A DNA stretch of 64,000 nucleotides from Chitinophaga sp. HK235 (GTDB taxonomy: Bacteria; Bacteroidota; Bacteroidia; Chitinophagales; Chitinophagaceae): assembly GCF_018255755.1 (NCBI RefSeq), contig NZ_CP073766.1, positions 3,534,001-3,598,000 on the forward strand, written 5' to 3'. Below the pieces are notes generated by a model, which worked only from the letters and a program-made list of their open reading frames with translations, ran no database searches and was not told the origin of the DNA. Below are positions 53,433-61,964 of this stretch, piece by piece. The translations under genes were made by a program, and so were the position numbers. Position 1 is the stretch's first letter. Each line of letters begins with the position of its first letter.

Positions 53433-54062
53433 ATGAAAAGCCGTATAAACAACGAATACAACACGATTATTTTTGATCTGGGGTCTGTATTGATAGACTG
53501 GAACCCGCGTTATCTTTACCGTAAGATATTTGCCACTGAAGCAGAAATGGATAATTTCCTGCAAAACATCTGTACATCCGACTGGAATGAAGAACAGGAT
53601 GCAGGCAGAAGCCTGCAGGAAGGCACCGAAATGCTGATAGCCACTTATCCGCAACATGAAGCGCATATACGCGCATTTTACGGCCGCTGGAAAGAAATGC
53701 TGGCCGGTGAAATCGCTGATTCCGTAACGTTACTGCGCCAACTGAAAGAGAGCGGCAAATACAAACTCTATGCACTCACCAACTGGTCTAACGAAACCTT
53801 CCCGCTCGCACTGGTCGAATTCCCTTTCCTGCAATGGTTTGATGGTATTGTGGTATCAGGCCGTGAAAAACAGCGCAAGCCCTATCCCGCTTTCTACCAG
53901 CTGCTGCTCGACAGATACCAGGTGTCTGCCGAAAAAGCATTGTTTATCGATGATAACCTGCGTAACGTTAAAGCGGCCGAGCAACACGGCATTGATAGTA
54001 TCCACTTCATCCACCCGGAGCAATTGAAAGATGCATTAATCACAAAAAACATATTAAATTAG
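53433..54062 (+). CDS. HAD family hydrolase (YihX-like phosphatase)
   Basis: 209 residues. Motif I is TIIFDLGSVLIDWNPRYLY, where the usual second Asp is Gly, as in YihX-type sugar phosphatases. Motif II is YALTNWSNE, and motif III with motif IV is KPYPAFYQLL and LFIDDNLRNVKAAEQHG. The cap domain lies between about 18 and 95. The likely reaction is hydrolysis of a sugar phosphate. It starts 39 bases after the DUF2130 stop and may be cotranscribed. Confidence 0.9.
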   Translation: MKSRINNEYNTIIFDLGSVLIDWNPRYLYRKIFATEAEMDNFLQNICTSDWNEEQDAGRSLQEGTEMLIATYPQHEAHIRAFYGRWKEMLAGEIADSVTLLRQLKESGKYKLYALTNWSNETFPLALVEFPFLQWFDGIVVSGREKQRKPYPAFYQLLLDRYQVSAEKALFIDDNLRNVKAAEQHGIDSIHFIHPEQLKDALITKNILN

Positions 54063-54213
54063 TCATCTTTGTTAAAAGCTCATTTTGTTAACCCAATTTC
54101 ATTTTAAGATTACCTTAACAATTCAGCACTAAACTTTTTGTAACATCTTCCCATCCAAAGCGTTGAACAAGAAGAGATACGGAAACTTCCTGCAGCCGCG
54201 TGCCAACCGGCGT

Positions 54214-54221
54214 TAAATTTG
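54214..54221 (+). promoter_or_regulatory. Possible promoter of the DUF4136/beta-barrel pair
   Basis: TAAATTTG fits TAnnTTTG, 76 bases before the ATG at 54297, inside a 234-base gap that otherwise shows no gene. No clear -33 element was found. Confidence 0.35.
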
Positions 54222-54296
54222 TTAACATTTGACACGCACTCCGCTGTTAACCTGTACACGGAAGAGACCATTCCTTAAAAATTAATACGCGAGGAT

Positions 54297-54938
54297 ATGA
54301 AAAGAACAATGTATTTATTAAGTGCTGTTGCCGTTGTGATGGCAATGCTTTCATTCAGCAGCTGTCGTAAAGACCCCTTAAAAGATATGACAGATGAGGA
54401 GTCACGGATTTATATCACCAACCACGACGCCAAAGCTGACTTCACCTCCTACTCCACTTTCAGCATAGTAGATTCTGTGGTGGTGCTGAGCAGAAACAGC
54501 GACGCTGCTAAAAAAGCGCTGACTACCTACGACAAACAACTGATCGCTTCTGTTACCGCCGCCATGAAACAACGTGGCTACACGCTGGTAGATAAATCTG
54601 CCAAACCAGACCTTGGCATCAACCTCACCAGAATAGACAACTCCTATACGTCTATCAGCTGGAACCCGGGATGGTGGGGCGGTCCCGGCTATTGGGATGC
54701 CGGTTACTGGGGATATCCCGGTGGTGGCTGGTTCTGGCCTTCCTACTATAACGTGTTCCAGGTAAACGAAAAACAAACCGCTATCGATCTCTTCGATCTC
54801 AAAAATGCGCAGAACGACAAATTCAATGTCATCTGGAATTCGCTCTGGCGCGGTTCCGGCGTCTGGAACACCAACAATGTGGATGCAATGGTTCAGGCTT
54901 CATTTGCCCAGTCTGCCTATCTGAGCAAAAGCAAATAA
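54297..54938 (+). CDS. DUF4136 domain-containing lipoprotein
   Basis: 213 residues. The lipoprotein signal ends at LSFSSC (Cys23). The domain starts YITNHDAKADFTSYSTFSIV, has LIASVTAAMKQRGYTLVDKS and KPDLGINL, and a Trp/Gly/Tyr-rich loop (SWNPGWWGGPGYWDAGYWGY) in the middle. DUF4136 lipoproteins are envelope proteins of unknown function. It is followed after 31 bases by an outer-membrane barrel gene, with which it is probably cotranscribed. Confidence 0.9.
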   Translation: MKRTMYLLSAVAVVMAMLSFSSCRKDPLKDMTDEESRIYITNHDAKADFTSYSTFSIVDSVVVLSRNSDAAKKALTTYDKQLIASVTAAMKQRGYTLVDKSAKPDLGINLTRIDNSYTSISWNPGWWGGPGYWDAGYWGYPGGGWFWPSYYNVFQVNEKQTAIDLFDLKNAQNDKFNVIWNSLWRGSGVWNTNNVDAMVQASFAQSAYLSKSK

Positions 54939-54969
54939 GCTGATTCAAAAACTTTAAACTGATTAGACG

Positions 54970-55590
54970 ATGAAAAAGATAAAAAACTGGCTGCTGGTGA
55001 TGGCAGGATGTATGGCTATTCAGGCGGTATCTGCACAAAGCCGTCCACCACTTTCTATAGACCTGAACTATTCCATTGCCCAGCCACTGGGTTCACTGAA
55101 AGATTATAGCAATAAAACCAGCTTCCGCGGATGGAGTGCCGGCCTGCAATATATGCTGAACGACCGCCTGTCAGTAGGCTTCCGCAGCGGCTTCCAGGAC
55201 TATTACGAAAGACTGCCACGTGCCGTGTACCCTGACAAACAAGGCGATGTTTCTACCGTACAGTCCCGCACCCTGCAGGTGATTCCCCTCCAGGCCACTG
55301 TAGGTTATGCTTTCACCAAAGCCACCAGTCCCGTAATACCCTACGGCCTGCTCGGCATCGGTGCGGCTAATATGAACTACGAAAAATATTGGGGCGAATT
55401 TGTGGAGAAAAATAACAGCTGGCAGTTTATCGTAAGCCCCGAAATAGGCATCAACGTGCCTTTTGGCGCTTACTCTCCGGTGATGTTTAACGCTAATGTG
55501 CGTTATAACTACTCACCGTACAAGTTCAATGATATCACCAACTACAATTCCATTCAGGCAAACATTGGGCTTAGAATTCATATCCACTAA
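54970..55590 (+). CDS. Outer membrane beta-barrel protein
   Basis: 206 residues. A signal peptide (cut near VSAQS) is followed by amphipathic strands (SVGFRSGFQDYYERL, PYGLLGIGAANMNYEKY, SPEIGINVPFGAY) and a C-terminal strand ending GLRIHIH. This is an eight-stranded OmpA/OmpW-like barrel in outline. It pairs with the DUF4136 lipoprotein. A terminator follows. Confidence 0.87.
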   Translation: MKKIKNWLLVMAGCMAIQAVSAQSRPPLSIDLNYSIAQPLGSLKDYSNKTSFRGWSAGLQYMLNDRLSVGFRSGFQDYYERLPRAVYPDKQGDVSTVQSRTLQVIPLQATVGYAFTKATSPVIPYGLLGIGAANMNYEKYWGEFVEKNNSWQFIVSPEIGINVPFGAYSPVMFNANVRYNYSPYKFNDITNYNSIQANIGLRIHIH

Positions 55591-55632
55591 GCTTTTTATC
55601 CATATTCATGAAAGAGGAAAAGTGAGGATGTC

Positions 55633-55667
55633 TCCCGCTTCGTATTAAACGGAGCGGGATTTTTTTA
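55633..55667 (+). terminator. Rho-independent terminator of the DUF4136/barrel pair
   Basis: TCCCGCT (55633-55639) and AGCGGGA (55653-55659) followed by TTTTTTT. Confidence 0.85.
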
Positions 55668-55673
55668 TCAGCA

Positions 55674-56684
55674 TCAAATGAAATAACTGGCAAAGCCTTT
55701 ACTGTAAGCCTCTTTAATACTACCATCTGCTGCCTTATAAATGTATAATGCTTCCAGTCCCAGCTCCGGATGCTCCGCAATAAAACGAAGTCCCTTTTCT
55801 ACCCCCATCAGAATAAGCGGGTTGTCAAATGCATCTGCGGTAAAACAATCTTTTGCAATCACCGTCACACTGATGATATTGTTGTGCAGGGCAATACCGG
55901 TAGCGGGGTCGATGGTATGGGCAAAGCGGGTGCGTCCCTGGTCAAAAAAACGGCGATAATTGCCGCTGGTGGCTATTCCTTTATTCTGCAACTGTACCAT
56001 CCCCTGGATTGGTTCGTAGGTGGTATCTCCGGGAGCTGGCCGTTCTATACCTACCCGCCATGTTTTTCCCTGCTGATTCACGCCTTTTGCACACAGCTCT
56101 CCACCTACATCTACCAGGTAATTGTGAATCCCCTGCTGTTCCAGGAATTTTCCCAGCACATCTACCGTATAGCCCTGAGCAATACCATTACAGTCGATCT
56201 GAACTCCTTTTTTGGTGGTAGAAAGATGATCCCCTTTTACCCGCAGATAACGGTAACCCACATACGACAATGCTTTTTTTATACTATCGGGTGGTGGCAC
56301 ACCTTTGAAGCCAGGTTTGGTAACACCAAATCCCCAGAGATATACCAATGGCTTTACGGTAATATCAAAAACACCGTGGGTGGCTTTACTGGCAAACAAG
56401 GCCTTCTCTACCACCGCCTGCATATGCCCGTCCATGGTCACCTGGCCGGTAGCATTGAACTGATTGATCAGCGAACCAGGCTTATACAACGACAACGACT
56501 GGTCTATCACCGCAAATACAGAGTCTATCCGCTTTTGCTGTGATGCCGTGTCTGTTGTCAGGTATTTCACAATGTAATAAGTGCCTTGCGCCTTTCCTTC
56601 GCAGGCGGCCAGTTTAAGCGGCAACTCCTGTGCACTGGCCACAGTGGCCATGAACAAACCTGTCAGCAGTAATAAAAATCTCAT
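55674..56684 (-). CDS. apbE: FAD:protein FMN transferase (ApbE family)
   Basis: 336 residues with a signal peptide (cut near ASAQ). ApbE motifs are LSLYKPGSLINQFNATG, GVFDITVKPLVYLWGFG, IDCNGIAQGYTVDVLGKFLE, VDVGGELCAKG, and near the end FAHTIDPATG. The metal-binding T-x-D-A motif is present as FTADAFDNPLILMG, although the usual Ser/Thr-Ala after it is changed to Asp-Asn. The enzyme attaches FMN to threonines of Nqr/Rnf-type proteins in the periplasm. No such target is in the window. Confidence 0.92.
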   Translation of the reverse strand: MRFLLLLTGLFMATVASAQELPLKLAACEGKAQGTYYIVKYLTTDTASQQKRIDSVFAVIDQSLSLYKPGSLINQFNATGQVTMDGHMQAVVEKALFASKATHGVFDITVKPLVYLWGFGVTKPGFKGVPPPDSIKKALSYVGYRYLRVKGDHLSTTKKGVQIDCNGIAQGYTVDVLGKFLEQQGIHNYLVDVGGELCAKGVNQQGKTWRVGIERPAPGDTTYEPIQGMVQLQNKGIATSGNYRRFFDQGRTRFAHTIDPATGIALHNNIISVTVIAKDCFTADAFDNPLILMGVEKGLRFIAEHPELGLEALYIYKAADGSIKEAYSKGFASYFI

Positions 56685-56750
56685 GGTAAGCTGGTCCCTT
56701 TTTGATTGGAAATAATAACCAGCGAGTAAGATAATATTTTGTTTGAAAAT

Positions 56751-56937
56751 CCCCGGGCTGAAGCCCGGGGATAAATTTGTTTGAAGCTGAAGTTCAGAGC
56801 GAAGAATGTTTGAAGCTGAAGTTCAGAGCTAAATTTTTTGAAGCTGAAGCCCGGGGCTAAATTTGTTTGAAACCAAAGTTCAGAGCTTTAGTCCCGGATA
56901 TACCCCGGGAAAGCCTATATCAAATTTAGCCCAGGGA
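56751..56937. repeat. Cluster of palindromic and tandem repeats
   Basis: It opens with the 20-base palindrome CCCCGGGCT-GA-AGCCCGGGG (56751-56770). Four tandem units of 28-29 bases follow, starting at 56779, 56808, 56836 and 56865 (consensus gtttgaagctgaagttcaga then gctaaattt), each with the small palindrome CTGAAGTTCAG or a CCCGGGG variant. It ends in tagcccaggga, directly at the stop of the acyl-CoA dehydrogenase gene. The core is shared with the repeat at 31821-31840. Confidence 0.75.
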
Positions 56938-58116
56938 TTATTTAAAAGCATCCATCCCCGTCACGTCCATGCCGGTGATTAAGAGATGAATTTCATGCGT
57001 GCCTTCATAAGTAAGTACACTCTCCAGGTTCATCATGTGGCGCATAACCGGGAACTCTCCGGTGATGCCCATGCCGCCCAGGATAGAACGGGCATCGCGG
57101 GCGATTTTGGTAGCCACTTCGCAGGAATTGCGTTTAGCCATGGAGATCTGTGCCGGTGTGGCCTTGCCTTCGTTTTTGAGTACGCCCAGACGCCAGTTGA
57201 GCAACTGTGCTTTGGTAATTTCTGTGATCATCTCCGCCAGTTTCTTCTGGGTGAGCTGAAAACCACCGATAGGGCGGCCAAATTGTGTCCGTTCTTTAGA
57301 GTAACGGAGGGCGGTATCATAACAGTCCATCGCTGCTCCGATCACGCCCCAGGCAATACCGTAACGCGCGGAAGAAAGACAACTGAGGGGCCCTTTTAAC
57401 CCTTTCACGCCGGGAAGTATATTTTCTTTGGGGACTCTTACATTATCAAATACCAGTTCCCCTGTAGCGCTGGCGCGCAGGCTCCATTTACCTTTTGTTT
57501 CGGGGGTGGTAAATCCTTCCATACCTCTTTCCACGATGATGCCGCGGATAACACCTTCTTCATCTTTGGCCCATACTACAGCAATCTGTGCAAAAGGTGC
57601 ATTGGATATCCACATCTTGGCACCGTTGAGGATGACGTGATCGCCGTCTTCTTTAAAGTTGGTGATCATGTCGGCAGGGTTGGAACCGTGGTCCGGCTCT
57701 GTGAGGCCGAAACAGCCCATCCACTCACCGGTGGCCAGTTTGGGCAGATATTTTCTTTTCTGGGCTTCGCTGCCAAAAGTAAAGATCGGATACATCACCA
57801 GCGAACCCTGTACCGATGCGGTAGAACGGATACCGCTGTCGCCTCTTTCCAGCTCCTGCATCATCAGTCCATAGGCAATATGGTCCATACCGCCACCTCC
57901 GTATTCCTGCGGGACAGTAGGGCCAAAACAGCCCAGGTCACCCAGGCCTTTGAGGATGTGCGAAGGGAAAGCCGCACGTTGGCAATAGTCTTCAATAATG
58001 GGTGAAATCTCTTTTTTTACCCATTGCCTTACTGTATCACGAATTAACAGATGCTCTTCCGTTAACAAACCATCTACAGCAAAATAATCAGGTGACTGGA
58101 ATAAATCTTTAGACAT
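56938..58116 (-). CDS. Acyl-CoA dehydrogenase, glutaryl-CoA dehydrogenase type
   Basis: 392 residues, the size of glutaryl-CoA dehydrogenase. Features: GCFGLTEPDHGSNPADM (flavin-binding region), AKMWISNAPFAQIAVVWAKD, SSARYGIAWGVIGAAMDCYD, RTQFGRPIGGFQLTQKKLAEM and the catalytic glutamate in LTYEGTHEIHLLI. The pattern YEGTH is typical of the glutaryl-CoA branch, in which dehydrogenation is coupled to decarboxylation to crotonyl-CoA in lysine or tryptophan breakdown. A 3-hydroxybutyryl-CoA dehydrogenase-type gene (61965) could act further down that route. Confidence 0.92.
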   Translation of the reverse strand: MSKDLFQSPDYFAVDGLLTEEHLLIRDTVRQWVKKEISPIIEDYCQRAAFPSHILKGLGDLGCFGPTVPQEYGGGGMDHIAYGLMMQELERGDSGIRSTASVQGSLVMYPIFTFGSEAQKRKYLPKLATGEWMGCFGLTEPDHGSNPADMITNFKEDGDHVILNGAKMWISNAPFAQIAVVWAKDEEGVIRGIIVERGMEGFTTPETKGKWSLRASATGELVFDNVRVPKENILPGVKGLKGPLSCLSSARYGIAWGVIGAAMDCYDTALRYSKERTQFGRPIGGFQLTQKKLAEMITEITKAQLLNWRLGVLKNEGKATPAQISMAKRNSCEVATKIARDARSILGGMGITGEFPVMRHMMNLESVLTYEGTHEIHLLITGMDVTGMDAFK

Positions 58117-58143
58117 CTATTTGGGTTTAGTAACCCAATATAA

Positions 58144-58233
58144 CCAATTACGAATTACGAAATACGAATTGCAGGATTGAAAAAGGGCAAGGCCTCACTA
58201 AAGCCTTCGTTTTCAATTCGTAATTCGCATTGG
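58144..58233. repeat. Dispersed cgaattacgaa-type inverted repeat
   Basis: CCAATTACGAATTACGAA... at 58144-58171 and CAATTCGTAATTCGCATTGG at 58214-58233 form imperfect complementary arms. An inner small stem (AAGGC/GCCTT) is also present. It is the same family as the hairpin at 1319-1352 and lies in the divergent gap between the dehydrogenase and YciI genes. Confidence 0.65.
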
Positions 58234-58284
58234 GTCATTTATTATTCATGACAAGTTCCCTATCTTCGGTTTAAATTCGGGGTT

Positions 58285-58722
58285 ATGGCAAGCAAAATCA
58301 TTCCTGCACTGCTGTTGATGGGGTTTATGTTCCTCGTGATCATAACCTTTCATCCTACGCCATTACAATCTGTTTCTCTTTCCGGAATGGTGACTCATAA
58401 AAAACCGGTACCCAACCCGGACATCAAGTGTTACTGGATGGTTTTCCTTAAAACGGGCCCGCATCGGGACCAGAATATGGAAGATGCCGCGAAAATTCAA
58501 TCTGCCCATCTGCAAAATATTACCCGGCTGGCCAAAGCCGGCAAACTGATCACTGCCGGTCCTTTTGGCAATGATGGTGATCTGAAAGGTATGTTTATCC
58601 TCAACTGTAAAGATAGTCTGGAGGCGGTGCAGCTGGTGGAAAGTGATCCTGCTGTAAAAGCAGGACGGCTGCGTTTTGAAGTGCTTCCCTGGTGGACGGA
58701 GCGGAATTGTTTGTTTAAATAA
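58285..58722 (+). CDS. YciI family protein with N-terminal membrane segment
   Basis: 145 residues. A hydrophobic N-terminus (IIPALLLMGFMFLVIITF) anchors or exports the protein. The YciI domain follows from about 48: CYWMVFLKTGPHR, IQSAHLQNITRLAKAGKLIT, AGPFGNDGDLKGMFIL, and LVESDPAVKAGRLRFEVLPW. The conserved His of the family is the one in QSAHLQN. Most YciI proteins are cytoplasmic, and the exported or anchored form is a variation seen in Bacteroidota. The function is not established. Confidence 0.87.
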   Translation: MASKIIPALLLMGFMFLVIITFHPTPLQSVSLSGMVTHKKPVPNPDIKCYWMVFLKTGPHRDQNMEDAAKIQSAHLQNITRLAKAGKLITAGPFGNDGDLKGMFILNCKDSLEAVQLVESDPAVKAGRLRFEVLPWWTERNCLFK

Positions 58723-58797
58723 TTGCTGGCGGGTTAACCTTTATTTTTAGACAGATGCTCTTTTCTTTTCGTGCAGATATTTTTTGAAAACCTGTCA

Positions 58798-58856
58798 GCG
58801 GTTAACTTTTAGCCCCAGTAGAAATTTTTTCCGGGCTGCGACTAAAAGCTAACGCC
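58798..58856. terminator. Imperfect hairpin between convergent YciI and pyrF genes
   Basis: GCGGTTAACTTTTAGCCC on the left and GGGCTGCGACTAAAAGCTAACGCC on the right pair imperfectly around an AT-rich loop. It may end both genes. Confidence 0.4.
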
Positions 58857-58870
58857 AACTGCAACTGCGC

Positions 58871-59692
58871 TTAGAGGCTTACAGCTGCCTGGTTCAGATA
58901 AGTGGCCATTTCCTGCTGGTATTGCAGGGCCGCATTGCGGGCATCCACAGCAAAATCTTCTCCGTTACCGGCATAAATGATAGCGCGGCTGGCATTTACC
59001 AGCAGTCCGCAATCCTTGTTCATGGCATGTGTGGAGATCTCTTGCAGACTGCCGCCTTGTGCACCTACACCTGGCACCAGGAAGAAGTGGTTAGGTACCA
59101 TTTTACGGATATGCGCCAGCTGAGCTGATTGAGTGGCTCCTACTACAAACATGAGATTGTCCGGAGTACCCCATTCCATCGCTGCTTTCATCACTTTTTC
59201 ATACAACAGCTCATCACCTGCCTGCTGCAGCTGAAAATCCTGGCTGCCTTCATTGGAAGTGAGTCCCAGCAGGATGGTCCATTTCTCCGGGAACTGGAGG
59301 AATGGCAACACGCTGTCTTTGCCCATATAAGGTGCTACCGTAACGGAATCAAACTTATACGTATCAAAAAAAGTTTTTGCGTATTGTGTAGAGGTATTGC
59401 CGATATCGCCTCGTTTGGCGTCAGCTATGGTAAAAATACCGGAAGGGATATATTCTACCGTACGCTGCAGGCTTTCCCATCCACGGATGCCCATACTCTC
59501 GTAAAAGGCAGTATTAATTTTATAGGCTACACAAAGGTCTTTGGTAGCATCAATAATTGCCTTGTTAAAGGCAAACACCGGATCTGCGTGAGACAGCAGG
59601 TGTTTCGGAATCTTTTGTATGTCAGTGTCCAATCCTACACAGAGATAAGATTGTTTTTCCTTGATAAGATTCACCAATTCCTGTCGATTCAT
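58871..59692 (-). CDS. pyrF: Orotidine 5'-phosphate decarboxylase (type 2)
   Basis: 273 residues, the longer type 2 form. YLCVGLDTDIQKIP opens the barrel, and the catalytic charged network is in FTIADAKRGDIGNTSTQYAK (Asp-Lys-Asp). VAPYMGKDSVLPFL and FLVPGVGAQGG are phosphate-binding stretches. The enzyme makes UMP, the last step of de novo pyrimidine synthesis. The gene stands alone here, as is usual in this phylum. Confidence 0.96.
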   Translation of the reverse strand: MNRQELVNLIKEKQSYLCVGLDTDIQKIPKHLLSHADPVFAFNKAIIDATKDLCVAYKINTAFYESMGIRGWESLQRTVEYIPSGIFTIADAKRGDIGNTSTQYAKTFFDTYKFDSVTVAPYMGKDSVLPFLQFPEKWTILLGLTSNEGSQDFQLQQAGDELLYEKVMKAAMEWGTPDNLMFVVGATQSAQLAHIRKMVPNHFFLVPGVGAQGGSLQEISTHAMNKDCGLLVNASRAIIYAGNGEDFAVDARNAALQYQQEMATYLNQAAVSL

Positions 59693-59886
59693 AGTCGGTT
59701 TTTATTTGGGGCGCAAAGTTAAGCAAAACTTAAGCATTGCAGCTGTTTTACACATATTATGATTACTTATGATCTAACTATTGTAATGTATTTGTTGTGG
59801 TTACCGACAATCTGTACGGAGGATGACTCGATTAAAGGTAAGGAAAAAAAGGATGAAGAATTTCAAATTAAAGTACTGCTTTTTCT

Positions 59887-59945
59887 AAAAAAAAACAGCG
59901 AAGACAAAGCGGTTTCATCCACATTGTCTTCGCTGCATATCTGTT
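59887..59945 (-). terminator. Rho-independent terminator of the mrp gene
   Basis: On the reverse strand CAGCGAAGACAA and TTGTCTTCGCTG are perfect 12-base arms, followed by a nine-base T-tract. It lies 16 bases past the stop at 59961. Confidence 0.92.
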
Positions 59946-59960
59946 TTCCGGCATTCCGGA

Positions 59961-61058
59961 TCAGGCGATAATATCTACGATTTTAGTAGGTGCTATATTG
60001 GCATTACGCATAGCAATACTTCTGGCAGCGGCGCCGGCCACGTCCAGGAAGGCTTTGCGGGTGATTTTATCATCGCTGGCCATAGCCGGTACACCGGTAT
60101 CGCCACCTTCGCGGATGCTTTGTACCAGCGGAATCTGGCCCAGGAAGGGGATTTCCAGGTCTTCTGCCAGTTTTTTACCACCTTCTTTTCCGAAGATGTA
60201 GTATTTGTTTTCCGGAAGTTCTGCCGGCGTGAAGTAAGCCATATTTTCTACCAGACCGAGGATCGGTACATTGATCTGCTTACCGCTGAACATGGCGATA
60301 CCTTTTTTGGCATCTACCAGGGCCACATCCTGTGGAGTGGTTACGATCACAGCGCCGGTAACGGGTACTGTCTGCACCAGCGTCAGGTGGATATCACCGG
60401 TTCCGGGAGGCATATCGATCACCAGGTAGTCCAGTTCGCCCCAGTGTACATCTGTAACAAACTGTTTCAAAGCGCTACTGGCCATTGGTCCACGCCAAAC
60501 TACAGCATCTCTTTCGTCAATCAGCAAACCGATAGACATCACTTTGATACCGTATTTTTCCATAGGCTCTATCATGCCTTTGCCTTCTACATTGACCATC
60601 AACGGTCTTTCTCCGCGAAGGCCAAACATGATAGGTACAGACGGGCCGTAAATATCGGCATCCATCAGACCCACACGGGCACCATCACGGCCAAGGGCCA
60701 GGGCCAGGTTGGCAGCCACGGTAGACTTACCCACACCTCCCTTGCCGGAAGCCACCACAATGATGTTCTTCACATTCGACAATACAGCTCCTCCATCTTT
60801 ACGTCTGGAGCTTACGTTAGCCGTCATCACCACTTCCACTTCCGCTTCCTTGCTGACCATCATGTGAATAGCGTTTACACACGCATTTCTGATAAGATCT
60901 TTTAAAGGACAGGCTGGTGTCGTCAACACTACCGTAAACTTCACTTTATTACCGTCTATCTCTATATCTTTCACCATGTTCAACGTCACCAGATCCTTCC
61001 CCAGATCGGGCTCTTCGACGTTGCTCAGGGCCTGTAAAATCTGCTCTTTCGTCATCAT
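59961..61058 (-). CDS. mrp: Mrp/NBP35 family iron-sulfur carrier ATPase
   Basis: 365 residues. An N-terminal MIP18-type domain (about 1-90, VEEPDLGKDLVTLNMVKDIE, with a Cys in TTPACPLKDLI) is joined to the P-loop domain. Walker A is VVASGKGGVGKSTVAANLAL, then DADIYGPSVP and DMPPGTGDIHLTL. In many relatives a CxxC near the C-terminus binds the Fe-S cluster, but here the matching stretch is ENMAYFTPAELPENKYYIFG, with no cysteines. It carries or inserts Fe-S clusters in the cytoplasm. It is a single gene. Confidence 0.93.
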   Translation of the reverse strand: MMTKEQILQALSNVEEPDLGKDLVTLNMVKDIEIDGNKVKFTVVLTTPACPLKDLIRNACVNAIHMMVSKEAEVEVVMTANVSSRRKDGGAVLSNVKNIIVVASGKGGVGKSTVAANLALALGRDGARVGLMDADIYGPSVPIMFGLRGERPLMVNVEGKGMIEPMEKYGIKVMSIGLLIDERDAVVWRGPMASSALKQFVTDVHWGELDYLVIDMPPGTGDIHLTLVQTVPVTGAVIVTTPQDVALVDAKKGIAMFSGKQINVPILGLVENMAYFTPAELPENKYYIFGKEGGKKLAEDLEIPFLGQIPLVQSIREGGDTGVPAMASDDKITRKAFLDVAGAAARSIAMRNANIAPTKIVDIIA

Positions 61059-61183
61059 AAATTGTTGTTAAAATTTGAATCCTGCCTGCAAAGTTAACCC
61101 AATTGCAAGTTATTTTACAACTTCCTTTGCGTTCATCCATTGTAAGGGAACAAGTAAAATAAATTTCTATATCTTAGGCCGGC

Positions 61184-61840
61184 ATGCATCACAAAAGATC
61201 CTACATACTGTCACTCATACTTGCGTTCCTGTTATCACCTTTCCTGTTGAAAGCTCAGATTGCAGATTTCCGCGACAGCGTTATTCAGATTTCAGGTGTA
61301 ACCATGACAGCTGACAGCCTCAGAGCCATCCCGGCAGTAAGTATTATCGTGAGAGGACAAGGCAGAGGTACTATTTCCAACACCGCCGGTGTTTTTTCTA
61401 TCGTCGTGTTCAAAGGTGATACCCTCACCTTCAGTGCGGTTGGCTTTAAACGCAAGGATTATAAGATTCCGACCTCCCTTAAAGGTAACAATTTCTCGCT
61501 GATACAACTAATGGTGGAAGATACCACCTACCTCCCCGTCACCATTATCAAACCCTACCTTTCCCGGCAGGAGTTTGAAAGGGCTTTCGCCTCTATGGAC
61601 GTCCCCGACGATGCCTACGAGATAGCCCGTAAAAACACGGAAAATGCCCGCATACGGGCCATGTCACGCTTCACCCCCGTTGATGGCGCGGAAGGCGTAA
61701 ACCATTATCTCAACAAACAGGCGCAGTCGCTCTATTATGCAGGGCAACCACCTCCACAGAATATCTTCAACCCCCTCGCCTGGGCACAGTTCATCCAGGC
61801 CTGGAAAAGAGGCGATTTCAAACGAAAAGACGACTACTAA
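61184..61840 (+). CDS. Exported protein with carboxypeptidase-like regulatory domain
   Basis: 218 residues with a signal peptide (cut near LLKAQ). The central part is a carboxypeptidase-regulatory-like beta sandwich (PAVSIIVRGQGRGTISNTAG and TLTFSAVGFKRKDY). The C-terminal 90 residues are helical and basic, rich in Arg and Gln, with no motif that I recognise. Such proteins are common surface or periplasmic proteins in Bacteroidota. It has no obvious operon partner. Confidence 0.8.
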   Translation: MHHKRSYILSLILAFLLSPFLLKAQIADFRDSVIQISGVTMTADSLRAIPAVSIIVRGQGRGTISNTAGVFSIVVFKGDTLTFSAVGFKRKDYKIPTSLKGNNFSLIQLMVEDTTYLPVTIIKPYLSRQEFERAFASMDVPDDAYEIARKNTENARIRAMSRFTPVDGAEGVNHYLNKQAQSLYYAGQPPPQNIFNPLAWAQFIQAWKRGDFKRKDDY

Positions 61841-61842
61841 TC

Positions 61843-61920
61843 ATTTATGGATTTTATGATTTACAGATTTTGTGATTTCACAGCTTTGCTAAAATTCGTA
61901 AATCATAAAATTCATAAATC
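61843..61920. repeat. AT-rich inverted repeat between genes
   Basis: ATTTATGGATTTTATGATTT at the left and AAATCATAAAATTCATAAAT at the right are complementary except for one mismatch, and the pairing extends further inward. It may be a terminator-like structure after the preceding gene or a member of the dispersed repeat families. Confidence 0.6.
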
Positions 61921-61964
61921 GTAATTGTTTATATTGCCCTATTATCAGAACCAAAATAATCTCC

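Noticed and set aside
56779..56893. CRISPR array suggested by four repeats with regular 28-29-base spacing
   Set aside because: The units are contiguous without spacers, and no cas genes are present.
59759..59971. Small forward frame of 70 codons upstream of the mrp stop
   Set aside because: It contains the intrinsic terminator of mrp and overlaps the mrp stop; composition is accidental.
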